Positions 42,295 through 50,759 of a DNA stretch of 54,824 nt are shown piece after piece. Below the pieces are notes generated by a model, which was not told the origin of the DNA, did not search any database, and saw only the letters and a program-made list of their open reading frames with translations. A program made the position numbers and the translations under genes. Within the stretch, counting starts at the first letter, position 1. The number at the start of each line of letters is the position of its first letter. Source of the stretch: Pseudomonas japonica (GTDB lineage: Bacteria > Pseudomonadota > Gammaproteobacteria > Pseudomonadales > Pseudomonadaceae); the NCBI RefSeq assembly GCF_013522925.1, contig NZ_JAAMQU010000020.1, positions 1-54,824 on the forward strand, read 5' to 3'.

Positions 42295-42325
42295 TTGACC
42301 TTGCCACGGGGTAAGGCGCGAGGCT
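42295..42325 (+). promoter_or_regulatory. CueR-type promoter of copZ
   Basis: -35 TTGACC (42295-42300), 19-base spacer and -10 GAGGCT (42320-42325), as at copA. The dyad is CCTTGCC-N4-GGTAAGG (42299-42316), one base shorter in the centre than the copA site. Inferred to be activated by CueR with Cu(I). Confidence 0.8.
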
Positions 42326-42349
42326 TTTCTCTTTACCCAAGGAGGTTAT

Positions 42350-42559
42350 ATGCAGTATTTCAACGTTCAAGGCATGACCTGCCAGCACTGCGTGAAGGCA
42401 GTGGGCGAGGCGATTCGAGAACTGGATGCCGATGCCCGGGTTAGCGTGGACCTTACCGCCGGCCAGGTGGCCATCGACAGTGAACTACCGGTGGAACGCC
42501 TGCTGCGTGCTATCCAGGACAGCGGCTATGACGCCCAGCCTGCTGGGGAAGTGCGGTAG
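42350..42559 (+). CDS. copZ: Copper chaperone CopZ
   Basis: A 69-residue heavy-metal-associated domain, with the Cu(I) motif GMTCQHC near the N-terminus and the typical ferredoxin-like betaalphabeta length. It would carry Cu(I) to CopA or CueR. It has a very strong ribosome site (AAGGAGGT, 42339-42346) and its own CueR-type promoter. The control region of 138 bases also separates it from the divergent secreted-protein gene. Confidence 0.95.
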   Translation: MQYFNVQGMTCQHCVKAVGEAIRELDADARVSVDLTAGQVAIDSELPVERLLRAIQDSGYDAQPAGEVR

Positions 42560-42590
42560 GCACCGGGGAGTTTTTCGGATTGTTCCGGTG

Positions 42591-42613
42591 AGCTCGCGCT
42601 ACACTAGCGAGCT
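42591..42613. repeat. Hairpin between copZ and the MFS gene
   Basis: AGCTCGC (42591-42597) pairs with GCGAGCT (42607-42613) around 9 bases. It could end copZ transcription, but no T-run follows; it ends 21 bases before the next start codon. Confidence 0.4.
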
Positions 42614-42634
42614 ACCTATACAACTGATTGCCCC

Positions 42635-43819
42635 ATGAACCTTCGAATCATTCTGATCCTCGGCGCGCTCAGTGCCTTCGGCCCGTTGGCCATCGATTTC
42701 TATCTGCCCGGCTTTCCGGCCATGGCGGCCGCCTTCGGGACGGACGAAACCCGCATCCAGAGCACACTCGCCTCCTACTTTCTGGGGCTGTCTTTCGGCC
42801 AGCTGATCTACGGCCCCGTCGCCGACAGGTTCGGTCGGCGGGTTCCGCTGCTCGTCGGTGTAGGCGTGTTCACCGTCGCATCGCTGGGCTGTGCCTTCGC
42901 GCCTTCGCTCGAAGCACTGGTATTGCTGCGCTTCCTGCAGGCCTTGGGAGGGTGTGCAGGCATGGTGCTTTCCCGCGCCATCGTGACGGACTCCTGCGAC
43001 ACCATTGGCGCCGCCAAGGTGTTCTCGCAATTGATGCTGGTGATGGGGCTTGCGCCTATTCTCGCGCCAGTGCTGGGTGGCTTTCTGGTCAATACCACCG
43101 GTTGGGAATCCATCTTCCTGGCCCTTACCCTGTTCAGCGGTTGCTGCGCGGTTGCGGTGTACCTGGGGTTGCCGGAAAGCATGCCGGCCGATCGGTCGCG
43201 TTTGCCTTTGAGTGGTGCGCTGACCCAGTACGCTCGATTACTCGGTGACCTGGGCTTCGTAGGCCATGCGCTCACCGGCGGTATCGCCATGGCCGGCATG
43301 TTCGCCTATATCGCCGGCTCACCGTTTGTGGTGATCAAACTCTATGGCGTGCCTACCGAGCATTTCGGCTGGGTATTCGGGGCCAACGCGGCGGGCTTCA
43401 TTCTGGTTGCGCAAATCAATGCACGGTTGCTCAGCAGGCTCGGCCCACACGCTTTGCTCAAACGGATGGTGTGGGCCTACCTCGCCGCCGGGGTTGTGTT
43501 GCTGGCCGTGGCTGCGCTGCGGCCCGTACATCTGTGGCCTTTGCTGGTGCCCTTGTTCGCCTGTATCGCAAGCCTTGGGGCCATCCTGCCTAATGCTTCG
43601 GCGTGCGCCATGGCCGGGCAGGGCCCTCGTGCGGGGAGCGCTTCGGCCATGCTGGGCTTTCTGCAGTTCGTGATTGCCGCGGTATCGTCCACGCTGGTAG
43701 GCGCCTTGGCGGACGGCTCCGCTGTACCCATGGCGTTGGTGATCGCCACCTGTGGCGCCCTTACCGTGGTGGCGTCGCTGATGACTCAGAGAATTGTGGC
43801 GGCTCGGGCCCGGGCCTGA
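42635..43819 (+). CDS. Bcr/CflA family multidrug exporter (MFS)
   Basis: A 394-residue major facilitator protein with twelve helices. The Bcr/CflA group is shown by IDFYLPGFPAMAAAFG, the GPVADRFGRRVPLL loop 2-3 signature, and GCAGMVLSRAIVTD. Likely drug:H+ antiporter. No Shine-Dalgarno is visible before ATG 42635, though it is the only suitable start; translation may be weak. Followed by 315 bases without a gene. Confidence 0.9.
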   Translation: MNLRIILILGALSAFGPLAIDFYLPGFPAMAAAFGTDETRIQSTLASYFLGLSFGQLIYGPVADRFGRRVPLLVGVGVFTVASLGCAFAPSLEALVLLRFLQALGGCAGMVLSRAIVTDSCDTIGAAKVFSQLMLVMGLAPILAPVLGGFLVNTTGWESIFLALTLFSGCCAVAVYLGLPESMPADRSRLPLSGALTQYARLLGDLGFVGHALTGGIAMAGMFAYIAGSPFVVIKLYGVPTEHFGWVFGANAAGFILVAQINARLLSRLGPHALLKRMVWAYLAAGVVLLAVAALRPVHLWPLLVPLFACIASLGAILPNASACAMAGQGPRAGSASAMLGFLQFVIAAVSSTLVGALADGSAVPMALVIATCGALTVVASLMTQRIVAARARA

Positions 43820-44134
43820 CGCCCGGCAAACACGCAAGCATTGGTCGACGGCAGATCACCGACTGGTGGCGTAGGCTTTTTTACCGGGCAGTGTCATCCG
43901 TTTCCCATCCCGTTAAGGCGACGCAAGATCAAGAGGCCTTGATTCGCTGGCTGGATCATCAAAAGTCCGCTGGCAGGAAGCGCGCGCGCTCGCGCGGTGT
44001 GTACATGAAGCACTGTGCTCGTTCGCTGCAAGCGCTTCCCTTGGCCAATTTTCCCCCTGAATGCCGTGCTTATAATGCGCTGGATTCGCTGGCGTCCCAG
44101 TGGCGGCCGGCCCTCATACAGGGAGTGAATGAAC
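43820..44134. other. 315-base gap before ArsR-type gene
   Basis: No coding frame that I support. A perfect TATAAT at 44071-44076 with a poor -35 is probably the -10 of the downstream regulator gene. Near 43990 there is a GCGC-rich alternating tract. Nothing else was seen. Confidence 0.4.
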
Positions 44135-44866
44135 ATGGAATACGTACCTCGCATCAGCCGAATTGCCACGTTACTGGCCGACCCGAAGCGAAGCGCCATG
44201 CTATGGGCCCTGATCGACGGCGCTACGCGAGGGGCCGATGAGTTGGCGAACCTGGCGGGCCTTACCCCCTCTTCCGCCAGCGCGCACTTGTCCAAACTTT
44301 CCGCGGCGGGGCTGCTCAAGCGCGAAGCCCGAGGACGCAAGCGCTTCTTTCGGCTTGCCGCGCCGGAAGTGGGCATGGCCGTAGAGGCACTGGCGTCGGT
44401 ACCGGCTGTTGCCCGTGGGGCGGAACTGCTAGGCGAGAACACGCTCGTTGCCGAGCAGTTACCGGGTACCTGCGAAGCGCTGCGCAAGGCGAGGATCTGC
44501 AAGGATCATCTAGGCGGGGAAGTTGCCAGCGCGTTGTATCAGCGGTTCATCGAGGCAGGGTGGATCGACACCGCAACCGGCTCCAGCCTCACGCCAATGG
44601 GCGTAGTCGGCCTCGCCAGCAGCGGCATCTACGTTCAGGCGTTCGCCCAGCGCGGCTGCCTGCAGGTAACCACATGCTGCGACTGGTGTAATGGGGCGCC
44701 GCATTTGAGCGGTGCCTTGGGCGCCAGCCTGTTGCAGCTTTGTTTGCAGAAAGGCTGGGTTCGCAAGGCCGATGACGGCAGGGGGCTGCGGGTGACGCGG
44801 GTGGGGCAGAGCGAGTTGGCCCAGCTGGGACAGCCGACAGCCAACCGCAGGCTGATCTCCGTGTAA
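44135..44866 (+). CDS. ArsR-type winged-helix transcriptional regulator
   Basis: A 243-residue protein. The N-terminal ~90 residues are an ArsR/SmtB helix-turn-helix (LADPKRSAMLWALIDGATRGADELANLAGLTPSSASAHLSKL, LLKREARGRKRFFRL). The C-terminal half is longer than in SmtB and carries a cysteine cluster (GCLQVTTCCDWCNG) and GALGASLLQLC. ATG 44135 has AGGGAG nine bases upstream, better than ATG 44129. It may control the preceding exporter. The convergent deaminase gene stops two bases away. Confidence 0.85.
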   Translation: MEYVPRISRIATLLADPKRSAMLWALIDGATRGADELANLAGLTPSSASAHLSKLSAAGLLKREARGRKRFFRLAAPEVGMAVEALASVPAVARGAELLGENTLVAEQLPGTCEALRKARICKDHLGGEVASALYQRFIEAGWIDTATGSSLTPMGVVGLASSGIYVQAFAQRGCLQVTTCCDWCNGAPHLSGALGASLLQLCLQKGWVRKADDGRGLRVTRVGQSELAQLGQPTANRRLISV

Positions 44867-44868
44867 GG

Positions 44869-45819
44869 TTATTTCACCAGGCGCGCGTCCAGGCTGTTTT
44901 GTGCCAGGCGGCGTGCCTGATCTTCGGTCATGCCCAAGTGCGTGTGCAGGGCATGGAAGTTTTCCGTTACGTAGCCACCGAAATAGGCCGGGTCGTCAGA
45001 GTTGACCGTTACTTTCACGCCCCGCTCCAGCATGTCCAGGATGTTGTGGTTCGCCATGTCATCGAACACACAAAGCTTGATATTGGACAGCGGGCACACC
45101 GTGAGCGGGATCTGCTCGTCGATGATCCGCTGCATCAACCGCTCGTCTTCGATCGCTCGCACACCATGGTCGATGCGCTGGATATGCAGGAGGTCCAGGG
45201 CTTCCCAGATGTATTCGGGCGGGCCTTCCTCACCGGCGTGGGCAACGGTAAGAAAGCCTTCCGCCCGGGCGCGATCGAATACACGCTTGAATTTGCTGGG
45301 CGGGTGACCTTTTTCAGAGCTGTCCAGCCCTACCGCTACGAAAGTGTCCCGGAACGGCAACGCCTGGTCGAGGGTACGTTCGGCTTCTTCTTCGCTGAGG
45401 TGGCGAAGGAAGCTCAGGATCAGCCCGCTGCTTACGCCGAGCCTGGTCTTGCCATCGCGAAGAGCAGCGTTGATGCCGTTCAGCACCACTTCGAACGGAA
45501 CACCTCGGTCTGTATGGGTTTGCGGGTCGAAAAACGGTTCGGTGTGCACCACGTTCTGGGCCTTGCAGCGCTCCAGGTACGCCCAGGTGAGGTCGTAGAA
45601 ATCCTGTTCGGTGCGCAACACATCGGCACCCCGATAATAAAGGTCCAGGAACTCTTGCAAGTTGTTGAAGGCATAGGCCGAGCGCAGGGCGTCGACATCA
45701 GCCCAGGGCAGGGCAATGCGGTTACGTTCGGCCAGGGCAAACAGCAGCTCAGGCTCCAGGGAGCCTTCCAGGTGCATATGCAGTTCAGCCTTGGGAAGGG
45801 TGTTGAGCCAGTTGTACAT
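44869..45819 (-). CDS. add: Adenine/adenosine deaminase
   Basis: A 316-residue amidohydrolase with the zinc ligands in KAELHMHLEGS, VAHAGEEGP and the late NSDDPAYFGG, plus IQRIDHGVRA. It deaminates adenine or adenosine to hypoxanthine or inosine for purine salvage. I recall that the P. aeruginosa counterpart (PA0148) acts on adenine rather than adenosine, so the name adenosine deaminase may be wrong here as well. The start is ATG 45819. Divergent from the antiporter gene. Confidence 0.9.
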   Translation of the reverse strand: MYNWLNTLPKAELHMHLEGSLEPELLFALAERNRIALPWADVDALRSAYAFNNLQEFLDLYYRGADVLRTEQDFYDLTWAYLERCKAQNVVHTEPFFDPQTHTDRGVPFEVVLNGINAALRDGKTRLGVSSGLILSFLRHLSEEEAERTLDQALPFRDTFVAVGLDSSEKGHPPSKFKRVFDRARAEGFLTVAHAGEEGPPEYIWEALDLLHIQRIDHGVRAIEDERLMQRIIDEQIPLTVCPLSNIKLCVFDDMANHNILDMLERGVKVTVNSDDPAYFGGYVTENFHALHTHLGMTEDQARRLAQNSLDARLVK

Positions 45820-45956
45820 AGGGAAATCTCTTGAAGTCATGACCGGGCATTTTACGCGCGTAATGCGTGGCACGCACGGTCGCGGATGTCGCGGCGAAAC
45901 CATCGCGGCGGTGTAGCAGTCAGTACTACTTCCACGCCGTTAATGAAAGGACTGCC

Positions 45957-47048
45957 ATGCTCAAGCACATCATCGAGGAAAAGTTTCTGTTGCTTGCACT
46001 GGTGGCGGCGATCGTGGCCTATCCGCTTGAACCATTGATGGTGCATAGGGGCCAGGGCGTAGCCTTGCTCAGCGCCGGCTTGCTGGTGGTTGCGATCATC
46101 TGCGCTTCGCTCCGGGTGGCGCACCATGCCGAAATGCTGGCCGAGAAGGTAGGGGACCCCTACGGCACCATGATCCTTACCTTGGCGGCTGTACTGGTGG
46201 AGGTTGTGATCCTTGCCATCATGATGAGTAACACACCCTCGCCAACGCTGGTGCGCGACACTATTTACTCCGCAGTAATGCTCGATATCAACGGCATTCT
46301 CGGGCTCGCGGCGCTGATGGGCGGGCTCAAACACGGGGAACAGAGCTACAACGATGATTCCGCTCGCACTTACAGTGTGATGATCCTCACGGCGATGGGC
46401 GTATCCATGGTGGTGCCGGAATTCATCCCGCAAGGGCGCTGGGCGTTGTATTCCGGGTTCACCATTGGCGCGATGCTGGTGCTGTACAGCCTTTTCCTGC
46501 GCATGCAGGTAGGGCCGCACAGTTACTTCTTCAGTTACAACTACCCGGAAAAAAAGCGTCGCAAACCTTCCGCTGAAGTCGAAGAAGCGCCCGTTAGTAC
46601 CGGGTTTTCCATCGGTGTACTGGTGTTTGGCGTTGTGGTCATCGGTGCCTTGGCCGAGGTGATGTCCAAAGCCATGGACGTTGGCCTGGAAGGCAGTGGC
46701 GCGCCGCCAGTATTGTCGGCAATTCTTGTGGCGGCCATTTCTGCCGCTCCGGAGATACTGACCGCGCTTCGAGCCGCCCTGGCTAACCGTATGCAATCTG
46801 TAGTGAATATTGCCCTGGGCGCATCGCTGTCCACGGTAATCCTTACGGTACCGGTGATGGAGGCGATGGCCCTCTACACCGGGCAGCCTTTCCAGATGGC
46901 CATGACGCCAGTGCAAACCGTAATGGCCTTCATCACGCTGCTGGTGTGCGCCATCAACCTGAATGACGGGGAAACCAATGCCATTGAGGGCATGACGCAT
47001 TTTGTGTTGTTCGGCACCTTCGTGATGCTCTCCCTGTTAGGGCTTTAA
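45957..47048 (+). CDS. Calcium/proton antiporter (ChaA/CAX type)
   Basis: A 363-residue membrane protein of the CaCA family with about ten helices in two inverted repeats; the acidic alpha motifs are VGDPYGTMILTLAAVLVEVVILA in the first half and AAISAAPEILTALRAAL in the second. It expels Ca2+ (or Na+/K+) against protons. ATG 45957 begins the first helix directly. Ends two bases from a convergent SDR gene. Confidence 0.9.
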   Translation: MLKHIIEEKFLLLALVAAIVAYPLEPLMVHRGQGVALLSAGLLVVAIICASLRVAHHAEMLAEKVGDPYGTMILTLAAVLVEVVILAIMMSNTPSPTLVRDTIYSAVMLDINGILGLAALMGGLKHGEQSYNDDSARTYSVMILTAMGVSMVVPEFIPQGRWALYSGFTIGAMLVLYSLFLRMQVGPHSYFFSYNYPEKKRRKPSAEVEEAPVSTGFSIGVLVFGVVVIGALAEVMSKAMDVGLEGSGAPPVLSAILVAAISAAPEILTALRAALANRMQSVVNIALGASLSTVILTVPVMEAMALYTGQPFQMAMTPVQTVMAFITLLVCAINLNDGETNAIEGMTHFVLFGTFVMLSLLGL

Positions 47049-47050
47049 CC

Positions 47051-47725
47051 TTACCAGGCAAGGGTTTCGCCTTTGTAGTTGATGAAGTGAAGCCCGCCCC
47101 GCCCGGAAAACGCCTCAAGCTGCTTCACCATGCCTTGGGTGCTGGTATCCACGTCGATGTCGGCCTGGGGGCCGCCCATGTCTGTCTTCACCCAGCCCGG
47201 GTGCATGCACAGCACGGTAGGCCGTGGCGTGGGCAGCTGGTTCACGAAGGAATTGACCATCGAATTGAGCGCAGCCTTGCTGGCCTTGTACAGCGGGACT
47301 TCGAGGGCGTCAGGAGAAGTAACGGTACCCAGCGTCGAACTCATGAACGCCAGCACGCCGCTTTCGGGCTTCACGTTTGCCGCGATCCGCCGGGCCAACC
47401 TGATCGGCGAGAGCACGTTGGTAGTGAACAACGCGGCGATATCCTCAGGGGACACTTCATCCAGCGCGGTAGTGGGCCCCATCACGCCAGCGTTCACGAA
47501 AATCACATCAAATACCTGGCCTGTCAGCTTCTCGGCAAAGGCGTCAAGGCTCGCAAGATCGTTCAGTTCAAGCTCGAGTACGGTGGCGGCTTTGCCCAAG
47601 GCGGCGGGTGCCTGTGCCCTTACGGTTGCCGTCACGCCCCAACCCTGCGCAGCGAGGCGTTGCGCAAGGCCCAGCCCCAGCCCTCGAGAGGCGCCGATGA
47701 TAAGTGCTTGCTTGGTACTGGCCAT
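47051..47725 (-). CDS. Short-chain dehydrogenase/reductase
   Basis: A 224-residue SDR with the NAD(P) motif GASRGLGLG, NAGVMG, and catalytic YKASK. It resembles C-factor/CsgA-like small SDRs; substrate unknown. ATG 47725 places the Rossmann motif at the N-terminus; a 33-residue extension is not needed. Confidence 0.9.
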   Translation of the reverse strand: MASTKQALIIGASRGLGLGLAQRLAAQGWGVTATVRAQAPAALGKAATVLELELNDLASLDAFAEKLTGQVFDVIFVNAGVMGPTTALDEVSPEDIAALFTTNVLSPIRLARRIAANVKPESGVLAFMSSTLGTVTSPDALEVPLYKASKAALNSMVNSFVNQLPTPRPTVLCMHPGWVKTDMGGPQADIDVDTSTQGMVKQLEAFSGRGGLHFINYKGETLAW

Positions 47726-47849
47726 GATAGTGATCTCCGAATGGGGAAGGGGAAAGCATACCCTCGATAAGGGTAGCTTTTGCTGATCATAAAATAACCG
47801 AAGGCTTGGAAGCCCCGCGAGCATTGGGCTTCAGCGACCTACACAGAGT

Positions 47850-47900
47850 TTATCCACAGGCGGGCGCACAGTGGATGTGCACAAATCAGGCTGGGGATAA
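47850..47900. promoter_or_regulatory. Pair of DnaA-box-like sites
   Basis: TTATCCACA at 47850-47858 matches the consensus DnaA box exactly; TTATCCCCA lies on the opposite strand at 47900-47892, overlapping the end of yigZ. Between them is GTGGATGTGCAC, also purine-rich in the DnaA manner. A single consensus box may be chance. Confidence 0.35.
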
Positions 47901-48470
47901 GCGAATGCGTCCGCGGCTCAACTGCGCCAGGTGATCGCCTAATTCAAGTGCCCGAGCCGGCGGCACGGCCAGCTGCAGGGATACACAGTTGGCTTCAAAG
48001 GATTCACTCAGTACTTCGCCGCCTGCTTCAGCGACACGCAGGCGCACAAGGGCCAACTGGCTGAACGTGCATTCACACGTGAAGGCAGAGCGGCTGATCA
48101 AAGGTTGCTTGATGGCCTGCTGCAGGCACTTGTTGGCGCAGCCGCCATAGGCGCGGGCCAGGCCACCGGTGCCCAGCTGAATGCCACCATACCAGCGCGT
48201 GACAACCACCATGACCTGATCACAGTCCTGGGCTTCGATGGCGGCAAGGATGGGTCGCCCGGCGGTGCCGCCGGGCTCGCCGTCGTCGCTGCTTCTGTAC
48301 TGCGTGCCGATTTTCCATGCCCAGCAGTTGTGGGTGGCCTGAGGGTCGCCATGGGTTCGCAGGAAGGCCGACGCATGCTCCGGATTCTCGACGGTACCTG
48401 CGATCGCCAGAAAGCGGCTTTTGCGGATTTCCTCCTGGTATTCACTCACCGCCAGCAATGTGAATGACAT
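47886..48470 (-). CDS. yigZ: YigZ/IMPACT family protein
   Basis: A 194-residue UPF0029 protein with KSRFLAIAGTVENPEHASAFL, HNCWAWKIG, SSDDGEPGGTAGRPIL and VVVTRWYGGIQLGTGGLARAYG, all standard. Role uncertain; related to IMPACT regulators of translation. Its start overlaps the stop of the TetR gene by one base (TGATG), so the two are coupled. Confidence 0.9.
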   Translation of the reverse strand: MSFTLLAVSEYQEEIRKSRFLAIAGTVENPEHASAFLRTHGDPQATHNCWAWKIGTQYRSSDDGEPGGTAGRPILAAIEAQDCDQVMVVVTRWYGGIQLGTGGLARAYGGCANKCLQQAIKQPLISRSAFTCECTFSQLALVRLRVAEAGGEVLSESFEANCVSLQLAVPPARALELGDHLAQLSRGRIRLSPA

Positions 48471-49150
48471 CAGCGGGGAATACCTGCCGATGCCGGGATG
48501 GTAATACCGCAGCCTGTGAGAATGATATGGATCAGGTTATCCGCAGCCTGGTCGAAATCCACCCGAGTCAGCCGGGCCTTGCCTGTCACCCGGCAGATCT
48601 GGCTGGCGAAGTCTGCGTAGTGTTGCGTGCTGCTCCATAGCAGGAAGATCAGGTGCACGGGATCTACCGCGTGCATTTTCCCTTCTGCAATCCATTGTTC
48701 GAACACCGCCGCCCGGCCCTTGAACCATAATTGATAGTCTTGGCTGAAGTACTCGCTCAAGCATTGCCCGCCACTGATGATCTCCATGGCGAAGATACGG
48801 GAGGCCTGAGGATGGCGGCGAGAAAATTCCATCTTGGCGCGTATGTAACGGATGAGCGCTTCGCCCGGGTCGTCGGCGCTGGTGAGGTTGTTGAAGGTGC
48901 TGTCCCATAGCTCGATGATATTGCTCAGTACAGCGATATAAAGGCCAAGCTTGTTAGTGAAGTAATAATGCAAGTTGGCCTTGGGAAGGTTGGCCTTGGC
49001 CGCGATCGTGTTCATGCTCGTGCCTTTGAAGCCATGCCGGGCGAATTCATCCTCCGCCGCCTTGATGATCGCTTCTTCGTTCTTCTGGCGAATGCGGCTG
49101 GGCGGCTTGCCGTCGGGCTGAGCGCTGTGGGCGGGAACATGCAGGGGCAT
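48470..49150 (-). CDS. TetR family regulator, RutR-like
   Basis: A 226-residue regulator. The helix-turn-helix is FARHGFKGTSMNTIAAKANLPKANLHYYF; the C-terminal part (IRAKMEFSRRHPQASRIFAMEI, HLIFLLWSSTQHYADF) follows E. coli RutR closely. RutR senses uracil and controls pyrimidine degradation. ATG 49150 is chosen because the longer frame is untypical. It lies 69 bases after the NCS2 permease gene, the probable target. yigZ follows in the same operon. Confidence 0.85.
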   Translation of the reverse strand: MPLHVPAHSAQPDGKPPSRIRQKNEEAIIKAAEDEFARHGFKGTSMNTIAAKANLPKANLHYYFTNKLGLYIAVLSNIIELWDSTFNNLTSADDPGEALIRYIRAKMEFSRRHPQASRIFAMEIISGGQCLSEYFSQDYQLWFKGRAAVFEQWIAEGKMHAVDPVHLIFLLWSSTQHYADFASQICRVTGKARLTRVDFDQAADNLIHIILTGCGITIPASAGIPR

Positions 49151-49219
49151 AGGTCTTCCAGGGTTACCTGTGGGGCGTTGAGCTGCGTTGATAACGCACC
49201 CACAGGCAACAGACAAGCG

Positions 49220-50617
49220 TTAAAGGCGCTTTTCCACCGCAGCGGCGGCACCCGCGGGATGAAGCGGCGCGATCGCTTCGCCTTGACGGGGCAAGATCAG
49301 GCTGAGCAATAGTGCGGTTACCCCGCCACTGGTGATGGCTGAGTCGAACAGGTTGCGCACCAATGCAGGCATATGGTGCAAAAGCTCGGGCTGGGCGGCG
49401 ATGCCAAGGCCTACGCCGAAAGAGGTAGCGACAATCAGCATGTTGCGCCGGTCGAGGGCGTTCTGCGCAATGATCCTCACTCCCGCCGCGGCAACGCTAC
49501 CGAACATCACCAAGGTGGCCCCGCCCAGCACCGGTTTTGGAATCTGCTGCAATACAGCGCCAATGGCTGGCACCAGCCCCAGGATGAAAAGAATGGCCCC
49601 GATGTACAGCCCCACGTAGCGGCTGGCGACGCCGGTAAGCTGGATCACACCATTGTTTTGCGCAAAGGTGGTATTGGGAAAGGCACTGAAGGTTGCCGCA
49701 ATCATGCAGCTCACGCCGTCCCCAAGTACGCCGCCCTTGAGCCGGGCAACGTACGAGGGCCCTTGCAACGGCTGGCGTGAGAGCATGCAGTTGGCCGTAA
49801 GGTCGCCGACCGTCTCGATACTGCTGATCAGATAGATCAGAGCGATGGGCAGGAAGACCGTCCAGTCGAAAGCAAACCCGAAGCGGAACGGTATCGGCAG
49901 GGTCACCAGGGGCAAGGCAGGCAACGCATGAGGTACCAGCTTGCCGCTGAACCATGCCGCTATGCTGCCGGCTACCAGGCCGATGACGATCGCCGACAAA
50001 CGTAGCCATGGTGATTCCGAGCGGCTGAGCACCACCACGATCACGAGCACCAACCCACCCAGCGCCAGGTTGCCTGGGGCGCCAAAATCGGCGGCACCGA
50101 AGCCACCACCCAGGTCGGTGATGCCGACCTTGATAAGGCTGATGCCAATCAGCGTGATGACAATGCCTGTCACCAAAGGCGTGAGCACTCGGCGCATTTG
50201 CCCTATGAAGCGGCTGAGCACTACCTGTACCAACGAGCCGAAGAAGCAGATCCCGAAGATCATCGCCAGGATGTCCTCCGGGCTACCTCCGCGCTGCTTG
50301 ACCATGAAGCCTGCCGACAGGATTGCACCCAAGAACGCGAAACTGGTGCCTTGCAGGCAGATCATGCCAGCGCCTATGCCCCAAGGCCGGCGCGCCTGGA
50401 TGAACGTTCCTACACCGGAAACCATCAGCGCCATGCTGATCAGGTAGGGCAAGTGCTCACCCAGCCCAAGCGTTGAGCCGATGATCAACGGCGGCGTGAT
50501 GATCCCGACGAAGCTGGCGAGCACGTGCTGCAGTGCCGCAAGCATGGCTGGCAGGGGGGCGGGCCGATCCTCGAGGTTATAGAGCAGGTCCGGGTTGACC
50601 GATTCTTCAGGTGGCAT
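49220..50617 (-). CDS. NCS2 family xanthine/urate-type permease
   Basis: A 465-residue nucleobase:cation symporter with about fourteen helices. The NAT signature QNNGVIQLTGVASRYVG and the helix-8 LIYLISSIETVGDLTANC are of the xanthine/uric acid type (XanQ/UacT), not the uracil type. ATG 50617 (MPPEESVNPDLLYNLED) is more typical than the 23-residue extension. Probably regulated by the RutR-like gene next to it. Confidence 0.9.
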   Translation of the reverse strand: MPPEESVNPDLLYNLEDRPAPLPAMLAALQHVLASFVGIITPPLIIGSTLGLGEHLPYLISMALMVSGVGTFIQARRPWGIGAGMICLQGTSFAFLGAILSAGFMVKQRGGSPEDILAMIFGICFFGSLVQVVLSRFIGQMRRVLTPLVTGIVITLIGISLIKVGITDLGGGFGAADFGAPGNLALGGLVLVIVVVLSRSESPWLRLSAIVIGLVAGSIAAWFSGKLVPHALPALPLVTLPIPFRFGFAFDWTVFLPIALIYLISSIETVGDLTANCMLSRQPLQGPSYVARLKGGVLGDGVSCMIAATFSAFPNTTFAQNNGVIQLTGVASRYVGLYIGAILFILGLVPAIGAVLQQIPKPVLGGATLVMFGSVAAAGVRIIAQNALDRRNMLIVATSFGVGLGIAAQPELLHHMPALVRNLFDSAITSGGVTALLLSLILPRQGEAIAPLHPAGAAAAVEKRL

Positions 50618-50759
50618 GCTGCATGGCTCCAGTGCGGGCGCGCGAGTAAGCGGCCGATGAATCCATCGTTGCAAGAACCTGTCCAACTGCTCAGTTTTTT
50701 AGGTCGGGCCTTCGCGCAGCCCCAGGCAGGCCAGGGGGTTCGCGGTTTGTGCAGGAAAT

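Noticed and set aside
41819..42388. 59-residue extension of the small secreted protein
   Set aside because: It would bury the signal peptide inside the protein and overlap the CueR promoter and start of copZ.
43980..44000. Alternating GC tract as a Z-DNA or recombination site
   Set aside because: Too short, and similar GC-rich runs occur by chance in this genome.
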